This document shows positions 7,606-17,188 of a DNA stretch of 44,897 nucleotides, one piece after another. Source of the DNA: a virus. Within the stretch, counting starts at the first letter, position 1. Every line of letters starts with the position of its first letter. Where the stretch lies: positions 1 through 44,897 of the IMG/VR virus record IMGVR_UViG_3300048929_000412. The stretch is one strand, 5' to 3'. The translations under genes were made by a program, and so were the position numbers. A model generated the notes under the pieces. The model ran no database searches, was not told where the DNA came from, and saw nothing but the letters and a program-made list of their open reading frames with translations.

Positions 7606-10600
7606 TCATCGAATGGTGGCGCTGAAGGAACCGACGGCGTTGCCGGGAACTCCATCGCTGTTGAGTGGGGAAAGCCAGTAAAAGTGCGTGCCAGCATCAA
7701 GGCTGGTTGTCGTCTCAAGGAAGACAACAACATTGTCGATCGCACCGTCGAAGTCGGCCGAGGCGATAAAACGGACATTGGTATTGCCCGTCACGGCGAC
7801 CAACCGATCAGAAAAATCGCCGTTGGCGGTGCACGCAACACCCACAACGTCGGTACCGCCGTTGAGACGCGGGGTGACGGAACCAGCTGTTCGGCCGGTC
7901 ACGGTGTAGGCAATGCGGTATGCTTTTTCCGCTGCCAGGGTGATGTTCTGGACCAGACTGCCGGTTGCACCGGCTGTGTGTCTCGCAACACCGCTGCTCC
8001 AAGCCCAGCCAGTGCCGTACAGCCACGGCGCTGAGTATGCAAAATCTCCGTTAGAAATCAGGTTGGTGCGCGTGCCATCACCATCAATGTGGCTGTAGGA
8101 ACGTGACGGCTCTACCGGGATTGATGCACCTGCGGGAACAGCATCCATGAAATTAGGTGTTGTTGAACGGTGGAACTGGATGGCAGTCGTGGCGCTGTCG
8201 TCGGTCGTTTCAAAAGTCAGTCGCACACCACCCAAAAGCGCCGTGATGGTGATAGCGCCAATATCCAGTTGCTCTGGAATAGGTCCGTCACCAGAACCAA
8301 CGATCGTTGTGACAATCGCCGTTGGGTCGCTCTCGATGCCACCGGCCGCAATAGCAAAGGCACGCAGCTGCACGGTATCATCGCGGACATAGCCGGTGAT
8401 TGGAGCGCCACCAGCGCCAGCAGCAATCGTGACAGTCGTCCAACTCGTCGCGCCAAACAGTCTGTGCTCGATGCGCAGCAACTGCGTGACGGTGGTGCTT
8501 GCAGTGCCTGGGGCGAGGGTGACGATAAAACCGTTCGCACTGCCGGTACCGGAAAAGCCAGTCTCGATTGAAACCCATTCCGGCACAGATGGCTTGGTGG
8601 TTGGCGGATCAATCTCACCACCGACACGGCCGTTCCATGCCGGCGCAACTTCAGCGTCGGTCAGCTGGTCAATAATGGGCGCTGCATCGATCAGCCTGAA
8701 ATGGCTTGAAAAGTCTTCGCCAGCCTCAACACCGCTGACAATCAGGGGCATGCTTTCCGATGCCATCAAACCAAAATGGACGATATCGCCCTCTGTCGGC
8801 CGGTCTTCGGTATCGGCCAGCATCAAAACATCTGTCCGTCCAGCGATCGTCACAACACGATGTAGAACGCTGATGCCGATTGTATCGTCAGCGGCCGTAA
8901 ACATACGCCAGCGCAGGCCATAACTTTCACCTGCAGACATTTCGACAATGTCATCGAGCTGGATGATGGTGCCTTCGACGGCCTTCACACGCGCTGCGCG
9001 TTGGGTCGAGCTCAAAACATCAAACGATCCCATGACAAGATCGCCGCGCGTGGCGGGGCTGATTGGTCCGTCTTGGACGAGCGTATACGTGTCTGGACGA
9101 TGGATAGCCTCGTACATGCGACGGCGCGCTTCAATCCAGATTTCGTTGGGATCAGTCTTGCCGGGCATTTCAAGCTGCTCGGTAAGCGTGATTTCGCCGG
9201 TGTAGCCGGGCCAACGCACAATGCGTTCCGATGGCTGGTAGTCGTTGGTCGCATCAACAAACGGCACTCTGAATGCGTGGGGCTTTCTGGAATAGACGCG
9301 GTTGGCCTTGAACGAATGCGAGTTGCGCGGGCTTAGGTGATGAACGACCAGTTCCTGTGGTTTGTCCATGACAACACCCCAGCGAGTGCCATCATGGCGG
9401 GGACGTGCCCGACCTGCTGCCGCGATCTCTTTCGTGACTTCGTCCAGCGTCATTTCCGTGTCGATAACGCGATCGTACTTCAGGCCTTTGATGCGGCAGA
9501 AGTTGTGAAACTCCACGAAGTTGGCAAAATCGATACCTGTGTTTGCCACAGGGCGCGCATATGCACCTGACTGCAGCACATAGCGCAGAAGACTTGCCGG
9601 GTTCTCTGTGTGGCGCTGTATCCAGCTGCTTGTGGCAACGTCGTAATCCCAACAGAAACACCGCACCATCAAGTTGAAACTGTCGAGTGTGCCCTGAAGC
9701 TGATAGGTCGCCTGGACGCGGACCGCCACCAGTGACAATTTCTGGCTCATATTGATTGGATATTCCGGCCGGATCGTCTGCAGGGCGGCAAGTACCGATC
9801 GGCTTTGGACCTGCGATGAAACATGCTCATCGGTCATGCGGTCAAATTCGATTTCCCAACGGCCGCGACTTGGCAACGTCCACGTGACCTGACGGAAGAA
9901 ACCTTCGGCTTTCTTGTTGGTGAACGGGTACGTGCCGACTGTCTGCCACGCCTCTGTGCCGGCAAGGCGTTGACGGATGCGGATTTGCACGGTGACGGAC
10001 TGCGCCTTGCCTTCATCATTGTATTTGATGAGACCACCGGGAAACGAAAAGATTGCCGACGCCTGGGCGGCATCAAGGCCCGTGGCGCGCTTGACAGGTG
10101 TATCTCTCGCCGCGCCGCTGGTGACATCGCCCTGCGAGTTTCGAGGCAGCGGCCGCGTCAGCTCGACGTTGATGGGTTCTTCAAACACCTGCTTTGGATA
10201 GATCGTAACCGGGCCGTCGTTGCTCCATCCGCTCCGCTGTTCAACCGAAATGTTGGTGTATTCGGCAATCGACGTCTCACCAATGCGAAGGTCTTCAAGG
10301 TAGTTTGGACCGTAGCCACAGATGAACAGCGCACGAATGTAATGCTTGTCGCCGACGATCTCGCTGTAAGGCGATGCAGCATAAGGAGGCGCATATCTAT
10401 GTTTGCCCAGGACAAAGGGAATGACACCATTCGGCCGTGCCTCATTGCGCCAGCCTGTGATTGAGTAGGTCGCATCGCCCTTATTGTTGCTGTTGGCTTT
10501 GGAGGATGGTGGGGGAATGAGCGCATTAAGCAGCATATTGCCCAGAACGGTCACACCAAGACCAATGATCGCAGACGCCATGCCGGTCGAAATACCGAGC

Positions 10601-10953
10601 GCACCGCCAAGGATCGGCCCCCAGAGTGCGCCGAGTGCCACGGCGGCAATCGATATGACAATAGATAGAACGGACCGCACCACGCTCTTGCCCGGCACAA
10701 TGCGAATAATCACCTGCGTGCCAGCATGCGGGCGAACCCGATGCCAGATGCTCTTGCGTATCGTGGCCATCTGGCCTTGTGGCGATACGAGCGTGACCCG
10801 CACCAGGCTAAGCGTGTGATCACCAGCGTCAGGCATCGCTAGTGCAACGATCTGGGCAAGCGTCAGGCCGTCAGGCAATTCCATCCGAATGCGGTTGCTT
10901 TGTTGTGCAACCATCGGCGCGAGAAGGACGGGAACCTTGTTTTGAAGGGTCAT
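7606..10953 (-). CDS. Host-specificity tail-tip protein (lambda gpJ-like)
   Basis: The product is 1115 aa. The start ATG at 10953 overlaps the preceding stop (TGATG). A hydrophobic Gly/Ala-rich segment at about 85-135 is typical of gpJ-type central tip proteins, followed by the long beta-rich tail-tip domain and C-terminal fibronectin-like domains from about residue 790. It directly follows the NlpC/P60-type gene, an order used in siphovirus tail operons. The C-terminal part should contact the receptor. Family assignment rests on length, order and the hydrophobic segment, with no search done. Confidence 0.82.
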   Translation of the reverse strand: MTLQNKVPVLLAPMVAQQSNRIRMELPDGLTLAQIVALAMPDAGDHTLSLVRVTLVSPQGQMATIRKSIWHRVRPHAGTQVIIRIVPGKSVVRSVLSIVISIAAVALGALWGPILGGALGISTGMASAIIGLGVTVLGNMLLNALIPPPSSKANSNNKGDATYSITGWRNEARPNGVIPFVLGKHRYAPPYAASPYSEIVGDKHYIRALFICGYGPNYLEDLRIGETSIAEYTNISVEQRSGWSNDGPVTIYPKQVFEEPINVELTRPLPRNSQGDVTSGAARDTPVKRATGLDAAQASAIFSFPGGLIKYNDEGKAQSVTVQIRIRQRLAGTEAWQTVGTYPFTNKKAEGFFRQVTWTLPSRGRWEIEFDRMTDEHVSSQVQSRSVLAALQTIRPEYPINMSQKLSLVAVRVQATYQLQGTLDSFNLMVRCFCWDYDVATSSWIQRHTENPASLLRYVLQSGAYARPVANTGIDFANFVEFHNFCRIKGLKYDRVIDTEMTLDEVTKEIAAAGRARPRHDGTRWGVVMDKPQELVVHHLSPRNSHSFKANRVYSRKPHAFRVPFVDATNDYQPSERIVRWPGYTGEITLTEQLEMPGKTDPNEIWIEARRRMYEAIHRPDTYTLVQDGPISPATRGDLVMGSFDVLSSTQRAARVKAVEGTIIQLDDIVEMSAGESYGLRWRMFTAADDTIGISVLHRVVTIAGRTDVLMLADTEDRPTEGDIVHFGLMASESMPLIVSGVEAGEDFSSHFRLIDAAPIIDQLTDAEVAPAWNGRVGGEIDPPTTKPSVPEWVSIETGFSGTGSANGFIVTLAPGTASTTVTQLLRIEHRLFGATSWTTVTIAAGAGGAPITGYVRDDTVQLRAFAIAAGGIESDPTAIVTTIVGSGDGPIPEQLDIGAITITALLGGVRLTFETTDDSATTAIQFHRSTTPNFMDAVPAGASIPVEPSRSYSHIDGDGTRTNLISNGDFAYSAPWLYGTGWAWSSGVARHTAGATGSLVQNITLAAEKAYRIAYTVTGRTAGSVTPRLNGGTDVVGVACTANGDFSDRLVAVTGNTNVRFIASADFDGAIDNVVVFLETTTSLDAGTHFYWLSPLNSDGVPGNAVGSFSATIR

Positions 10954-11369
10954 CAAGCCACCTCTGAACCGAGTTTAAGGTGTCTGTAAAAGCCGGTTAA
11001 GCGCGGTGCCCATTGGCCTGATGTGTAGTTTTCAATGCAGGCCTGATCGAAGGGAACGTGTAGCATCAGGCCTGGGCGAAGAACAATGCCGACATGGCTG
11101 GCATATTTACCGCGACGGAAGAATGCCACATCCCATTCTTGGGGCTCGGCCACTTCGTACCAAGGCCCGACTTGCTGCTTATGCTCGACCAGCTCGGCAA
11201 TCTCGGCACGTTCGTCCGGAGAGACATAGTCTTCGGCAAGGCTTGGCAATTCGATGCCAACGCATTCGCGATAGACCATGACCACAAGGCCCCAGCAATC
11301 CACACCGGAGCGATCGCGGCCATGATCCTTGTATGGCAAACCGACATAGGGAACTGACCAATGCTTCAT
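10953..11369 (-). CDS. NlpC/P60-type tail peptidoglycan peptidase
   Basis: The product is 138 aa. Cys25 in GVDCWGLV, His92 in ASHVGIV and His104 in LMLHVPF match the catalytic Cys-His-His order of phage NlpC/P60 cell-wall peptidases. Such tail-tip enzymes cut peptide cross-links during DNA entry. The gene overlaps both neighbours (ATGA upstream, TGATG downstream), showing tight translational coupling within the minor tail set. No signal peptide is present, as expected for a virion protein. Confidence 0.87.
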   Translation of the reverse strand: MKHWSVPYVGLPYKDHGRDRSGVDCWGLVVMVYRECVGIELPSLAEDYVSPDERAEIAELVEHKQQVGPWYEVAEPQEWDVAFFRRGKYASHVGIVLRPGLMLHVPFDQACIENYTSGQWAPRLTGFYRHLKLGSEVA

Positions 11370-11890
11370 CTGTGCAATCCTGGGAAACGGTCGCGTGTCA
11401 TGCGACCGGATGGGAAGTATTCTTCGGTGATGTCTTCACGGCTGAACGACACCATGACCTCGCCGGCATCAATGTCGGCCGAGATGATATTGAGGTCGGA
11501 CCACTGCGCCTCAATGAGGTTAGGGCTATCGGCCAGCACGACAGCCATTGCGATTGTGGCGAGGTCGTTGAATGAACGCAGGACACGGGCGATCTCATCA
11601 TCGATGTTCTCGATAATGATCGTGCCGGCTGGCGGGGTATCTTCGAGGTCGGACGGCAGAAGTGTTGACGCAAGCACAAAGTAGAAAGGCTGCGTTGCAG
11701 GGTTGCTGCCCCTCCATGTCGATCGCGTGCCGTAGATCAACGGTTCTTCTGACAGGCGAACCGTGTTGTCGGTCGACAGACGGATTGGCTCGGGCAAGTC
11801 GGGATGCGTGATGTAAAACAGCGCAACATAGACTTCATCTGTTGCCTCGGCATCCTGTGCCAGGCGAGCATTCAGCGAAACGCGTCTCAT
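11366..11890 (-). CDS. Minor tail / hub protein, DUF1833-like
   Basis: The product is 174 aa. The style and the C-terminal motif SGRMTRDRFPGL resemble the DUF1833 family found between tape measure and NlpC genes in siphovirus-like prophages, a position equivalent to lambda gpL. It overlaps both flanking genes by 4 bp (ATGA). It is likely part of the distal tail complex. The family name is from recognition and was not searched. Confidence 0.72.
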   Translation of the reverse strand: MRRVSLNARLAQDAEATDEVYVALFYITHPDLPEPIRLSTDNTVRLSEEPLIYGTRSTWRGSNPATQPFYFVLASTLLPSDLEDTPPAGTIIIENIDDEIARVLRSFNDLATIAMAVVLADSPNLIEAQWSDLNIISADIDAGEVMVSFSREDITEEYFPSGRMTRDRFPGLHR

Positions 11891-12309
11891 GGCATCACCG
11901 TGATTGAAAAGGATTTGCGGAACTGAGTGCCTTCGACGGTTTCAACCGGCTGGCTGTCACCGAACATGCAAAGCCATGTGGCGGCCATCAGAACGGGTTT
12001 ACCGCTGCCATCAAGAACCGGCTGGCCGTTGGCATCAGTCATCGTCCATCCGTCTGTTGTCGGGTCTGGCATGCGAAACGGCAAAGAACCCCAACGCGTG
12101 GTGCCCTCGTAGAAATCATCAAAGACTGACTTGCCGGCGCGGTTGACCAGGATCGACAGAGTGACGTTGTAAGGCACACCACTGAAGCGCAGGCGATAGG
12201 ATGGTGCGCCTGCATCAGTTCTGCGTTTAAGCCGCGCTTCCATCGGTGATTTCGAGAATGTGTTGCGCTCGGGGCGCGGCAAGGACGTGGGCCAAATCGG
12301 GAGTGTCAT
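11887..12309 (-). CDS. Minor tail protein (lambda gpM-position)
   Basis: The product is 140 aa and starts with MTLPIWPTSLPRPERNTFS. It lies directly after the tape measure with an ATGA overlap and before the DUF1833-like gene, matching the gpM position in lambda. The beta-rich composition suits a distal tail protein. There are no catalytic motifs. Confidence 0.7.
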   Translation of the reverse strand: MTLPIWPTSLPRPERNTFSKSPMEARLKRRTDAGAPSYRLRFSGVPYNVTLSILVNRAGKSVFDDFYEGTTRWGSLPFRMPDPTTDGWTMTDANGQPVLDGSGKPVLMAATWLCMFGDSQPVETVEGTQFRKSFSITVMP

Positions 12310-15300
12310 CGAACAATCCCCTTAGGCTTGAGGCCGTATCTGCCACGCATTGCGCGACCAAACCCGCCGCCCTTCTGTTCGGCAGCTGCGGCCATTTCAT
12401 CAGAAAGCGTCAACCGGTACTGACGTCGGCCGTGATCATCACTGGTCTCCTCAACCTGGCCTGTAATTGGTGTCGAGGTCTGATTGAGGATTTGAATGGA
12501 GGGTGCAGAGTTGTTGTTGGCGCTGGCGCCAGCGCTGGCACCGCCAAATGAAAATGGTGTTGTGCTGACATAGCCACCTGTCGAATAACCGCGCAGTGCG
12601 CCACGCCGAATAGCTTCAAGCGCCGGTACTCCGATCTTAGATGTGGATACCGCGTCAAAGACATATTCTTTTTCGTGGACCAGACCGGCGACTTTCTGGG
12701 CGTCAGTGCCGCCAGTTGGACCACCCTTGTCCCACAAGCCCCAAGTGCCAGACGATATTGCGCCGGCAACCTGCGGCGATCCTGCGATAATTGACTGGTT
12801 CCAGCCGCCGCCAAACAAACCACTAAACAGGCCGCTGAACAGGCCGCCACCACCACCGCCTGGCGACGATGGATAGAAGCTGCTGAGATTTTGGCCGAAA
12901 GTGTTGAAGCCCGACCCAAGGTTGCCGAGCCCCTGCGCCGCGACATTCGTGCTTTGAGTTGCGTTGCCAAGGGCGGTGTTGAATTTCTGGACGTAGGACG
13001 TGCCAGTAGTCCCGAGGAGGTCAGCAGCGTTGCCACCTTTCCCGACAGAACCGGGACCGCCAAACCACGCCTGGGCAGCGCCGTTTGCTCCGTACTTGGA
13101 AACATAACCGCCAAAAATCTTGTCGAATACGGCATCTTGCGCCGAGGAATTGCCGAGGAACTGTTGCGGCGTGAGGGATTGGCCGAGTGCCTGTTTCGTC
13201 CAGGCGGGAATGTTCGCACCCATGACCTGATATGCACCATAAGCGCGGTCGCCAGATGCCGTGATTGGACCAAGAGCGGAATAACCGCCACTGCCGGCAC
13301 TCTCGATTGCCTTGATAGCAGCACGGTAGGCCGACATGTCCGTTGTGCCCGTTGAACCTGTCACGAGGTTGTCGTTGGCAGCCCCACCCAACAGGCCACC
13401 AAGTCCGCCCGCCAAACCACCGTTGATGGTCACGGTACCGGCATTCACTGACATCGCCCCGACAGACTGGCCCATGGCGCTGCTGACGATGGAAGCTGGA
13501 TCACTTGCACCGCCGCCAAACAGGCGCGAGAAGATACCGCCAAGACCGCCGACATCGGACATCGTTGCATTATCGGAACCGAACAGTGCGTTTTTAAGCG
13601 GGTTCTTGATCGCCAGTTCGCTGAACATGCTGGTGATGTCTTTTGCAACGTTCTCAAGAGCATCCTCGAAATCACCGTCGATCAGGCCATCAACCAGACC
13701 ATCGATCGTGCCTTCAGCTGTGGACTTGACCTTGTCCCATGCGTCCGCTTGTTTCTCGATCTGCCTGTTGAGGACGGCGGCGGCGTCGGCCTGCTCGCGC
13801 ATCTGTTTGGCAAGGTTGCTGTTGGTGTCGATGCCACGGCGTTTGATTTCCTGCTCTACTCGCAGGAGTGCCAGACTACGTTCACGCACATTGTCATTGG
13901 CACCGATCAAAGCTTGTTCGACGCGCAGCTGCTCCAGGCGTTCATTCTGACTGCGCAGATATTCCTGTCCGGAGGCTTCCTTTTCCTGGGCGGCCAGACG
14001 TGCGTTGCTGTCGCGCATGTCCGAAATGATGCGGTTAAGCCTTTCCTTGGCATCACCCTCGGCAATGGCAGCGGCGGCAATCAGCGGACGCAGTGCGATT
14101 TCTTCCTGAAGCATGCGGTTGGCGTCAGCGCTGGTGATCGTGCCGTTCGCCACCAGAGCGTTGAGGCGCGAGCGCACATCAAACTCAAGCTCCATATCCT
14201 GCACATAGGCCTGTGCGCCGGCGATGGTTTCCTCAATCACCCGGTTTCTGGCGCGGTTGACTTCGGCCTCGATCTTGGCGCTGTCGATCTCCTGATCGGC
14301 CATTTCGAGACGGACGCGACGAGCTTCCAGTTCGGCCCGAAGCAATGGATTACGCTCATTGGCAATCTGGATGTCCAGATTATCAAGGGCAATGGCGCGC
14401 TCCTGGCTGTTGATCAGTGCATCGAGCACCCGTTTCTTGGCCGCCATTGCAACTTCGTCGCGCTTGATCTGGACGTCATCACGTCCGCCAAGGTTTTGGC
14501 CGCTTTCCAGCGTGGCGATTTCATTACGCAATGTTTCGATACGAATGCCACCGGCATTGGCACCGGATGCGTCAGACACCGCACGGACAGCGCGGCTGCG
14601 TTGGACTTCCTCGGCTACGCGCTGTCTACGAAGATCTTCAGCATCGCGCTGGCTGATTTTATCCAGCAGTTCTTTTTCTTTGTCGATGTCACCGAGTTGA
14701 AGCATGAATGCTGGATTTAACAGCTGCAGCATTCCCATCGGCGATGACGAGAGGGTTTCCTTTGCCCGGCGGACCTCATCAAGCTGTTCTTCTAATGTTG
14801 GTCCCGACACGGCTCGGTCGATCGCGCCACCGACCGCGTTCATCGCATTGCTGGCAGTGGTGGTGACATAGTTCCAGGCGCGGCCGAGTTTGGATGTCGC
14901 CTCTGCTGCACTGGCAAGGCGGTCTGGCAATGCATCCAGCAAAACCGCCTGCGCTTCAGATGTGCGGTTTGATCTCGCAAGTGTGGTTGCGTGACGGGCA
15001 GTTGCCGCATCGATCAAACCATACTGCTGATACAGGGTTTCGGCAGCCTTGGCAGGATCGGCAAACATCTCGGCCAAAGTGCCAGCCGCTTCTTCTGCCG
15101 TCTGGCCAATCGTCGCCCCGAAGTCCTTGGAAATTGAAATTAAGTCTTCGAAATTTTCCGAACCGATGCGGCCGGTGCGAAGAAACTGCGCCTCCATCGA
15201 GCGGGCAGAGCTGACCGAAATACCGGCAGCAGCTGCGCCAGCACGTGCAGAGGCTTCCATCTCGGCCGCTGTGCCTGCGACGGCTCGGCCGAGACCGGAT

Positions 15301-16406
15301 GCAGCGGTTTCAACCTCTTTCGTTGACTTCAAGTAACCGTTGTAGGCGATGAGGCTGAGAGCAGTTGCGGCCGCCAAAGCACCAACAGTCGCAACAAGAG
15401 GTGTCATCAAGCGGGCTGTGCTCGATGCTATGGTGCCGAGATCCTTTATCGCGTTGTTCACACCGTTCTTGCCGGTGTAGAGCTGGATGATCTGTGGTCC
15501 CTGCTGGGCAAAGATCATTGCTGGGTTCATGCCCATTGCGGCCGTCTGGCCGATATCGAACAGCTGATAGGTCAGGTTCTGGCGGCGAAATTGTCCGGCC
15601 CGATCGGCGCCGCCATCCGCGCTGCGCCCCTTGAGAACGTTGACGGTCTCCAACGCGGACTTGCGCTGCCTGGATATCGCAGCCGTCATTTCGTCGGCGG
15701 TTATCGCACCGACCTTGTGCGCCTCGCGGATTTCGGCAAGCTGGGCCTTGTAGGCAGTCAGTGTCGCAAAGACCGGATTGTATTTTGAACGCATCTGGTC
15801 GAGCTGGCGGCCATAGGCCTCGATATCCGAACCACGATCTGGCGAAACGGTTGCGCCAGCCACGACACCTTCAGCTGCGCGCTTACGTGCCAACGCCAGA
15901 CCGTCAAGTTTGCTGGTCAACGCATTAAGCGAATTCGTTTCGCGAATACGGGCGTCGATCGCGGCAGAAGCTGACAAGGCACCAACGCGCTGCGCGTCGT
16001 TGATTTCTTCGATCTGGTTCCGGTAACGCTGCTGTGCGGCAAACAACGGATCGAACTTCGCCTGCAGGCGGTCGAGTTCCTGGCCATATGCGGCAATATC
16101 GCCTGCGCGACCGTTTCGGTTCGCAGCCGGCGCAGTGATGTTCGCAAAGCTGTTGATCAGCCTGTCCATGCTCGGGCGAATGCTGTCAGCGGCAGCACCA
16201 ATGGCGGCAATGTTTGCGGGTGCATCGGATTGAGCGGCCGTTCCAAGTTTTTCAACGGTGTTGATGGCTCGATCAAGCTTTGGCACAATCCGATCGGCTT
16301 GCGCGCCGATCTCATTCACGTGCGTTATGGTTTCAGCCGCACCGGTCTTTGCACCAGCCGCATTGATATCAACGCCGATCGATATTCTGTATGGAGTGGT
16401 CGTCAT
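12306..16406 (-). CDS. Tail tape measure protein with embedded transglycosylase-like domain
   Basis: The product is 1366 aa, the longest gene here. At roughly 45-50 bases of tail per 100 residues in known families, it implies a long flexible tail. Two related segments occur near residues 107-170 and 193-255 (YGQELDRLQAKFDPLFAAQ versus YGRQLDQMRSKYNPVFATL), an internal duplication. A hydrophobic segment lies at about 335-360 and coiled coil follows to about 890. Around 1030-1130, AIKAIESAGSG with candidate catalytic Glu1035, then GDRAYGAYQVMG, resembles lytic transglycosylases. It overlaps the T frame upstream and the gpM-like gene downstream by 4 bp each. Confidence 0.9.
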   Translation of the reverse strand: MTTTPYRISIGVDINAAGAKTGAAETITHVNEIGAQADRIVPKLDRAINTVEKLGTAAQSDAPANIAAIGAAADSIRPSMDRLINSFANITAPAANRNGRAGDIAAYGQELDRLQAKFDPLFAAQQRYRNQIEEINDAQRVGALSASAAIDARIRETNSLNALTSKLDGLALARKRAAEGVVAGATVSPDRGSDIEAYGRQLDQMRSKYNPVFATLTAYKAQLAEIREAHKVGAITADEMTAAISRQRKSALETVNVLKGRSADGGADRAGQFRRQNLTYQLFDIGQTAAMGMNPAMIFAQQGPQIIQLYTGKNGVNNAIKDLGTIASSTARLMTPLVATVGALAAATALSLIAYNGYLKSTKEVETAASGLGRAVAGTAAEMEASARAGAAAAGISVSSARSMEAQFLRTGRIGSENFEDLISISKDFGATIGQTAEEAAGTLAEMFADPAKAAETLYQQYGLIDAATARHATTLARSNRTSEAQAVLLDALPDRLASAAEATSKLGRAWNYVTTTASNAMNAVGGAIDRAVSGPTLEEQLDEVRRAKETLSSSPMGMLQLLNPAFMLQLGDIDKEKELLDKISQRDAEDLRRQRVAEEVQRSRAVRAVSDASGANAGGIRIETLRNEIATLESGQNLGGRDDVQIKRDEVAMAAKKRVLDALINSQERAIALDNLDIQIANERNPLLRAELEARRVRLEMADQEIDSAKIEAEVNRARNRVIEETIAGAQAYVQDMELEFDVRSRLNALVANGTITSADANRMLQEEIALRPLIAAAAIAEGDAKERLNRIISDMRDSNARLAAQEKEASGQEYLRSQNERLEQLRVEQALIGANDNVRERSLALLRVEQEIKRRGIDTNSNLAKQMREQADAAAVLNRQIEKQADAWDKVKSTAEGTIDGLVDGLIDGDFEDALENVAKDITSMFSELAIKNPLKNALFGSDNATMSDVGGLGGIFSRLFGGGASDPASIVSSAMGQSVGAMSVNAGTVTINGGLAGGLGGLLGGAANDNLVTGSTGTTDMSAYRAAIKAIESAGSGGYSALGPITASGDRAYGAYQVMGANIPAWTKQALGQSLTPQQFLGNSSAQDAVFDKIFGGYVSKYGANGAAQAWFGGPGSVGKGGNAADLLGTTGTSYVQKFNTALGNATQSTNVAAQGLGNLGSGFNTFGQNLSSFYPSSPGGGGGGLFSGLFSGLFGGGWNQSIIAGSPQVAGAISSGTWGLWDKGGPTGGTDAQKVAGLVHEKEYVFDAVSTSKIGVPALEAIRRGALRGYSTGGYVSTTPFSFGGASAGASANNNSAPSIQILNQTSTPITGQVEETSDDHGRRQYRLTLSDEMAAAAEQKGGGFGRAMRGRYGLKPKGIVR

Positions 16407-16777
16407 CGATCAGCCTCTGCAAAGATTGAAAGCGCCGTGCGCTCCATATCCATGACATCATCAAAAACATGGTCAGGTAGGTTGCGGCGTCGAAGGATGA
16501 CATCGAGGGCGGTGTAATCGATGCCTATCCAGATTAGGCCTGCCATCGTCGCTGCCACCCGCCACTGTGTTTCAGCGGCAAGGAAAGCGTTCAGGCTGTC
16601 CCAATTTTCTTTCCAGACCTCGAATGCATCATCGTCCGGACGAACGACTGTGTCTGGATCGACTACGAGTCCCATCTGAAGGAAGTCGGCCGCGATCGCA
16701 TCATCAACCGTCGCGGCCACCTTTTCGTCAGCACGGCCGAGGCGGTTGTATGCCCAGGCGCGCGCTGCATTGGTTAG
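16403..16777 (-). CDS. Tail assembly chaperone T frame, expressed by -1 frameshift from G
   Basis: This frame is open from the slippery site to the tape measure start. An independent start at GTG 16720 gives 105 aa but has no good ribosome-binding site. Entry by -1 shift at 16777-16783 reads CTA ACC AAT first and yields a 252-aa G-T fusion (128 + 19 + 105 residues). The T region resembles DUF1799-type tail assembly chaperones. In lambda-like phages, G and GT coat the tape measure during tail assembly and are absent from the virion. It overlaps the tape measure start by 4 bp. Confidence 0.75.
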   Translation of the reverse strand, partial: LTNAARAWAYNRLGRADEKVAATVDDAIAADFLQMGLVVDPDTVVRPDDDAFEVWKENWDSLNAFLAAETQWRVAATMAGLIWIGIDYTALDVILRRRNLPDHVFDDVMDMERTALSIFAEADR

Positions 16778-17160
16778 TTTCCCAACCGGGCTTCAATGCC
16801 ATTGAGACTGTCGGCATAGGCCGCATAGACACCTGTCCGAAACCACGACTGCTGCACGGCAGCCAAGAAAATTTCAGGTGAAAACGGCACAGGGTTCTTG
16901 TCGTCGTCTTCGACTTCATCCCAGTTTTTGACAACGGCGAGCAGCTGAAGATGTTCATGTTCAGCCTTTTCACGGGGAGATGTCAGCTTGGCATATGCTT
17001 CAGCGGCGGCAACCGCTTCGTCACGATCCTGCGGCTCAAACAGCACTTTCAATTTCTGTTCAATGACTTTGCCTGCATTCTCAGGATCAGGAGTACGCAC
17101 TACAACCGGCCACCAGTAGCGGGGTTTATCGGACATTTTGAACTTCAAGGCTCTCTCCAT
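16774..17160 (-). CDS. Tail assembly chaperone G
   Basis: The product is 128 aa and ends ARLGN at TAA 16774. It lies between the tail tube and tape measure genes, the canonical place for tail assembly chaperone G. The last codons contain the slippery heptamer that gives the G-T fusion. Two in-frame ATGs (17160 and 17136) are possible; neither has a strong ribosome-binding site, and the longer form is listed. A copy of the dispersed 22-bp palindrome fills the gap just upstream. Confidence 0.8.
   Translation of the reverse strand: MERALKFKMSDKPRYWWPVVVRTPDPENAGKVIEQKLKVLFEPQDRDEAVAAAEAYAKLTSPREKAEHEHLQLLAVVKNWDEVEDDDKNPVPFSPEIFLAAVQQSWFRTGVYAAYADSLNGIEARLGN
16777..16783 (-). other. Programmed -1 ribosomal frameshift site GGGAAAC
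   Basis: On the minus strand the zero frame reads TTG GGA AAC TAA, so G GGA AAC is a perfect X XXY YYZ heptamer directly before the G stop codon. The -1 frame is open on both sides and continues through T. Lambda uses GGGAAAG in the same place. Confidence 0.85.
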
Positions 17161-17165
17161 TGATG

Positions 17166-17188
17166 TTTGAACGGTCTTTAAAGGCCAC
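17166..17188. repeat. Dispersed imperfect palindrome, copy 1
   Basis: TTTGAACGGTCTTTAAAGGC begins here and matches elements at 22385, 31477, 42872 and 42905 (pattern TTTGAA, 4-5 bases, CTTNAAAGGC). It occupies the whole gap between the tail tube and chaperone G genes. Function unknown. Confidence 0.5.

Noticed and set aside
7599-7778. Long start for the first SGNH tail protein
   Set aside because: It overlaps the end of the gpJ-like gene, whose own reading is sound; ATG 7598 has a proper spacing.
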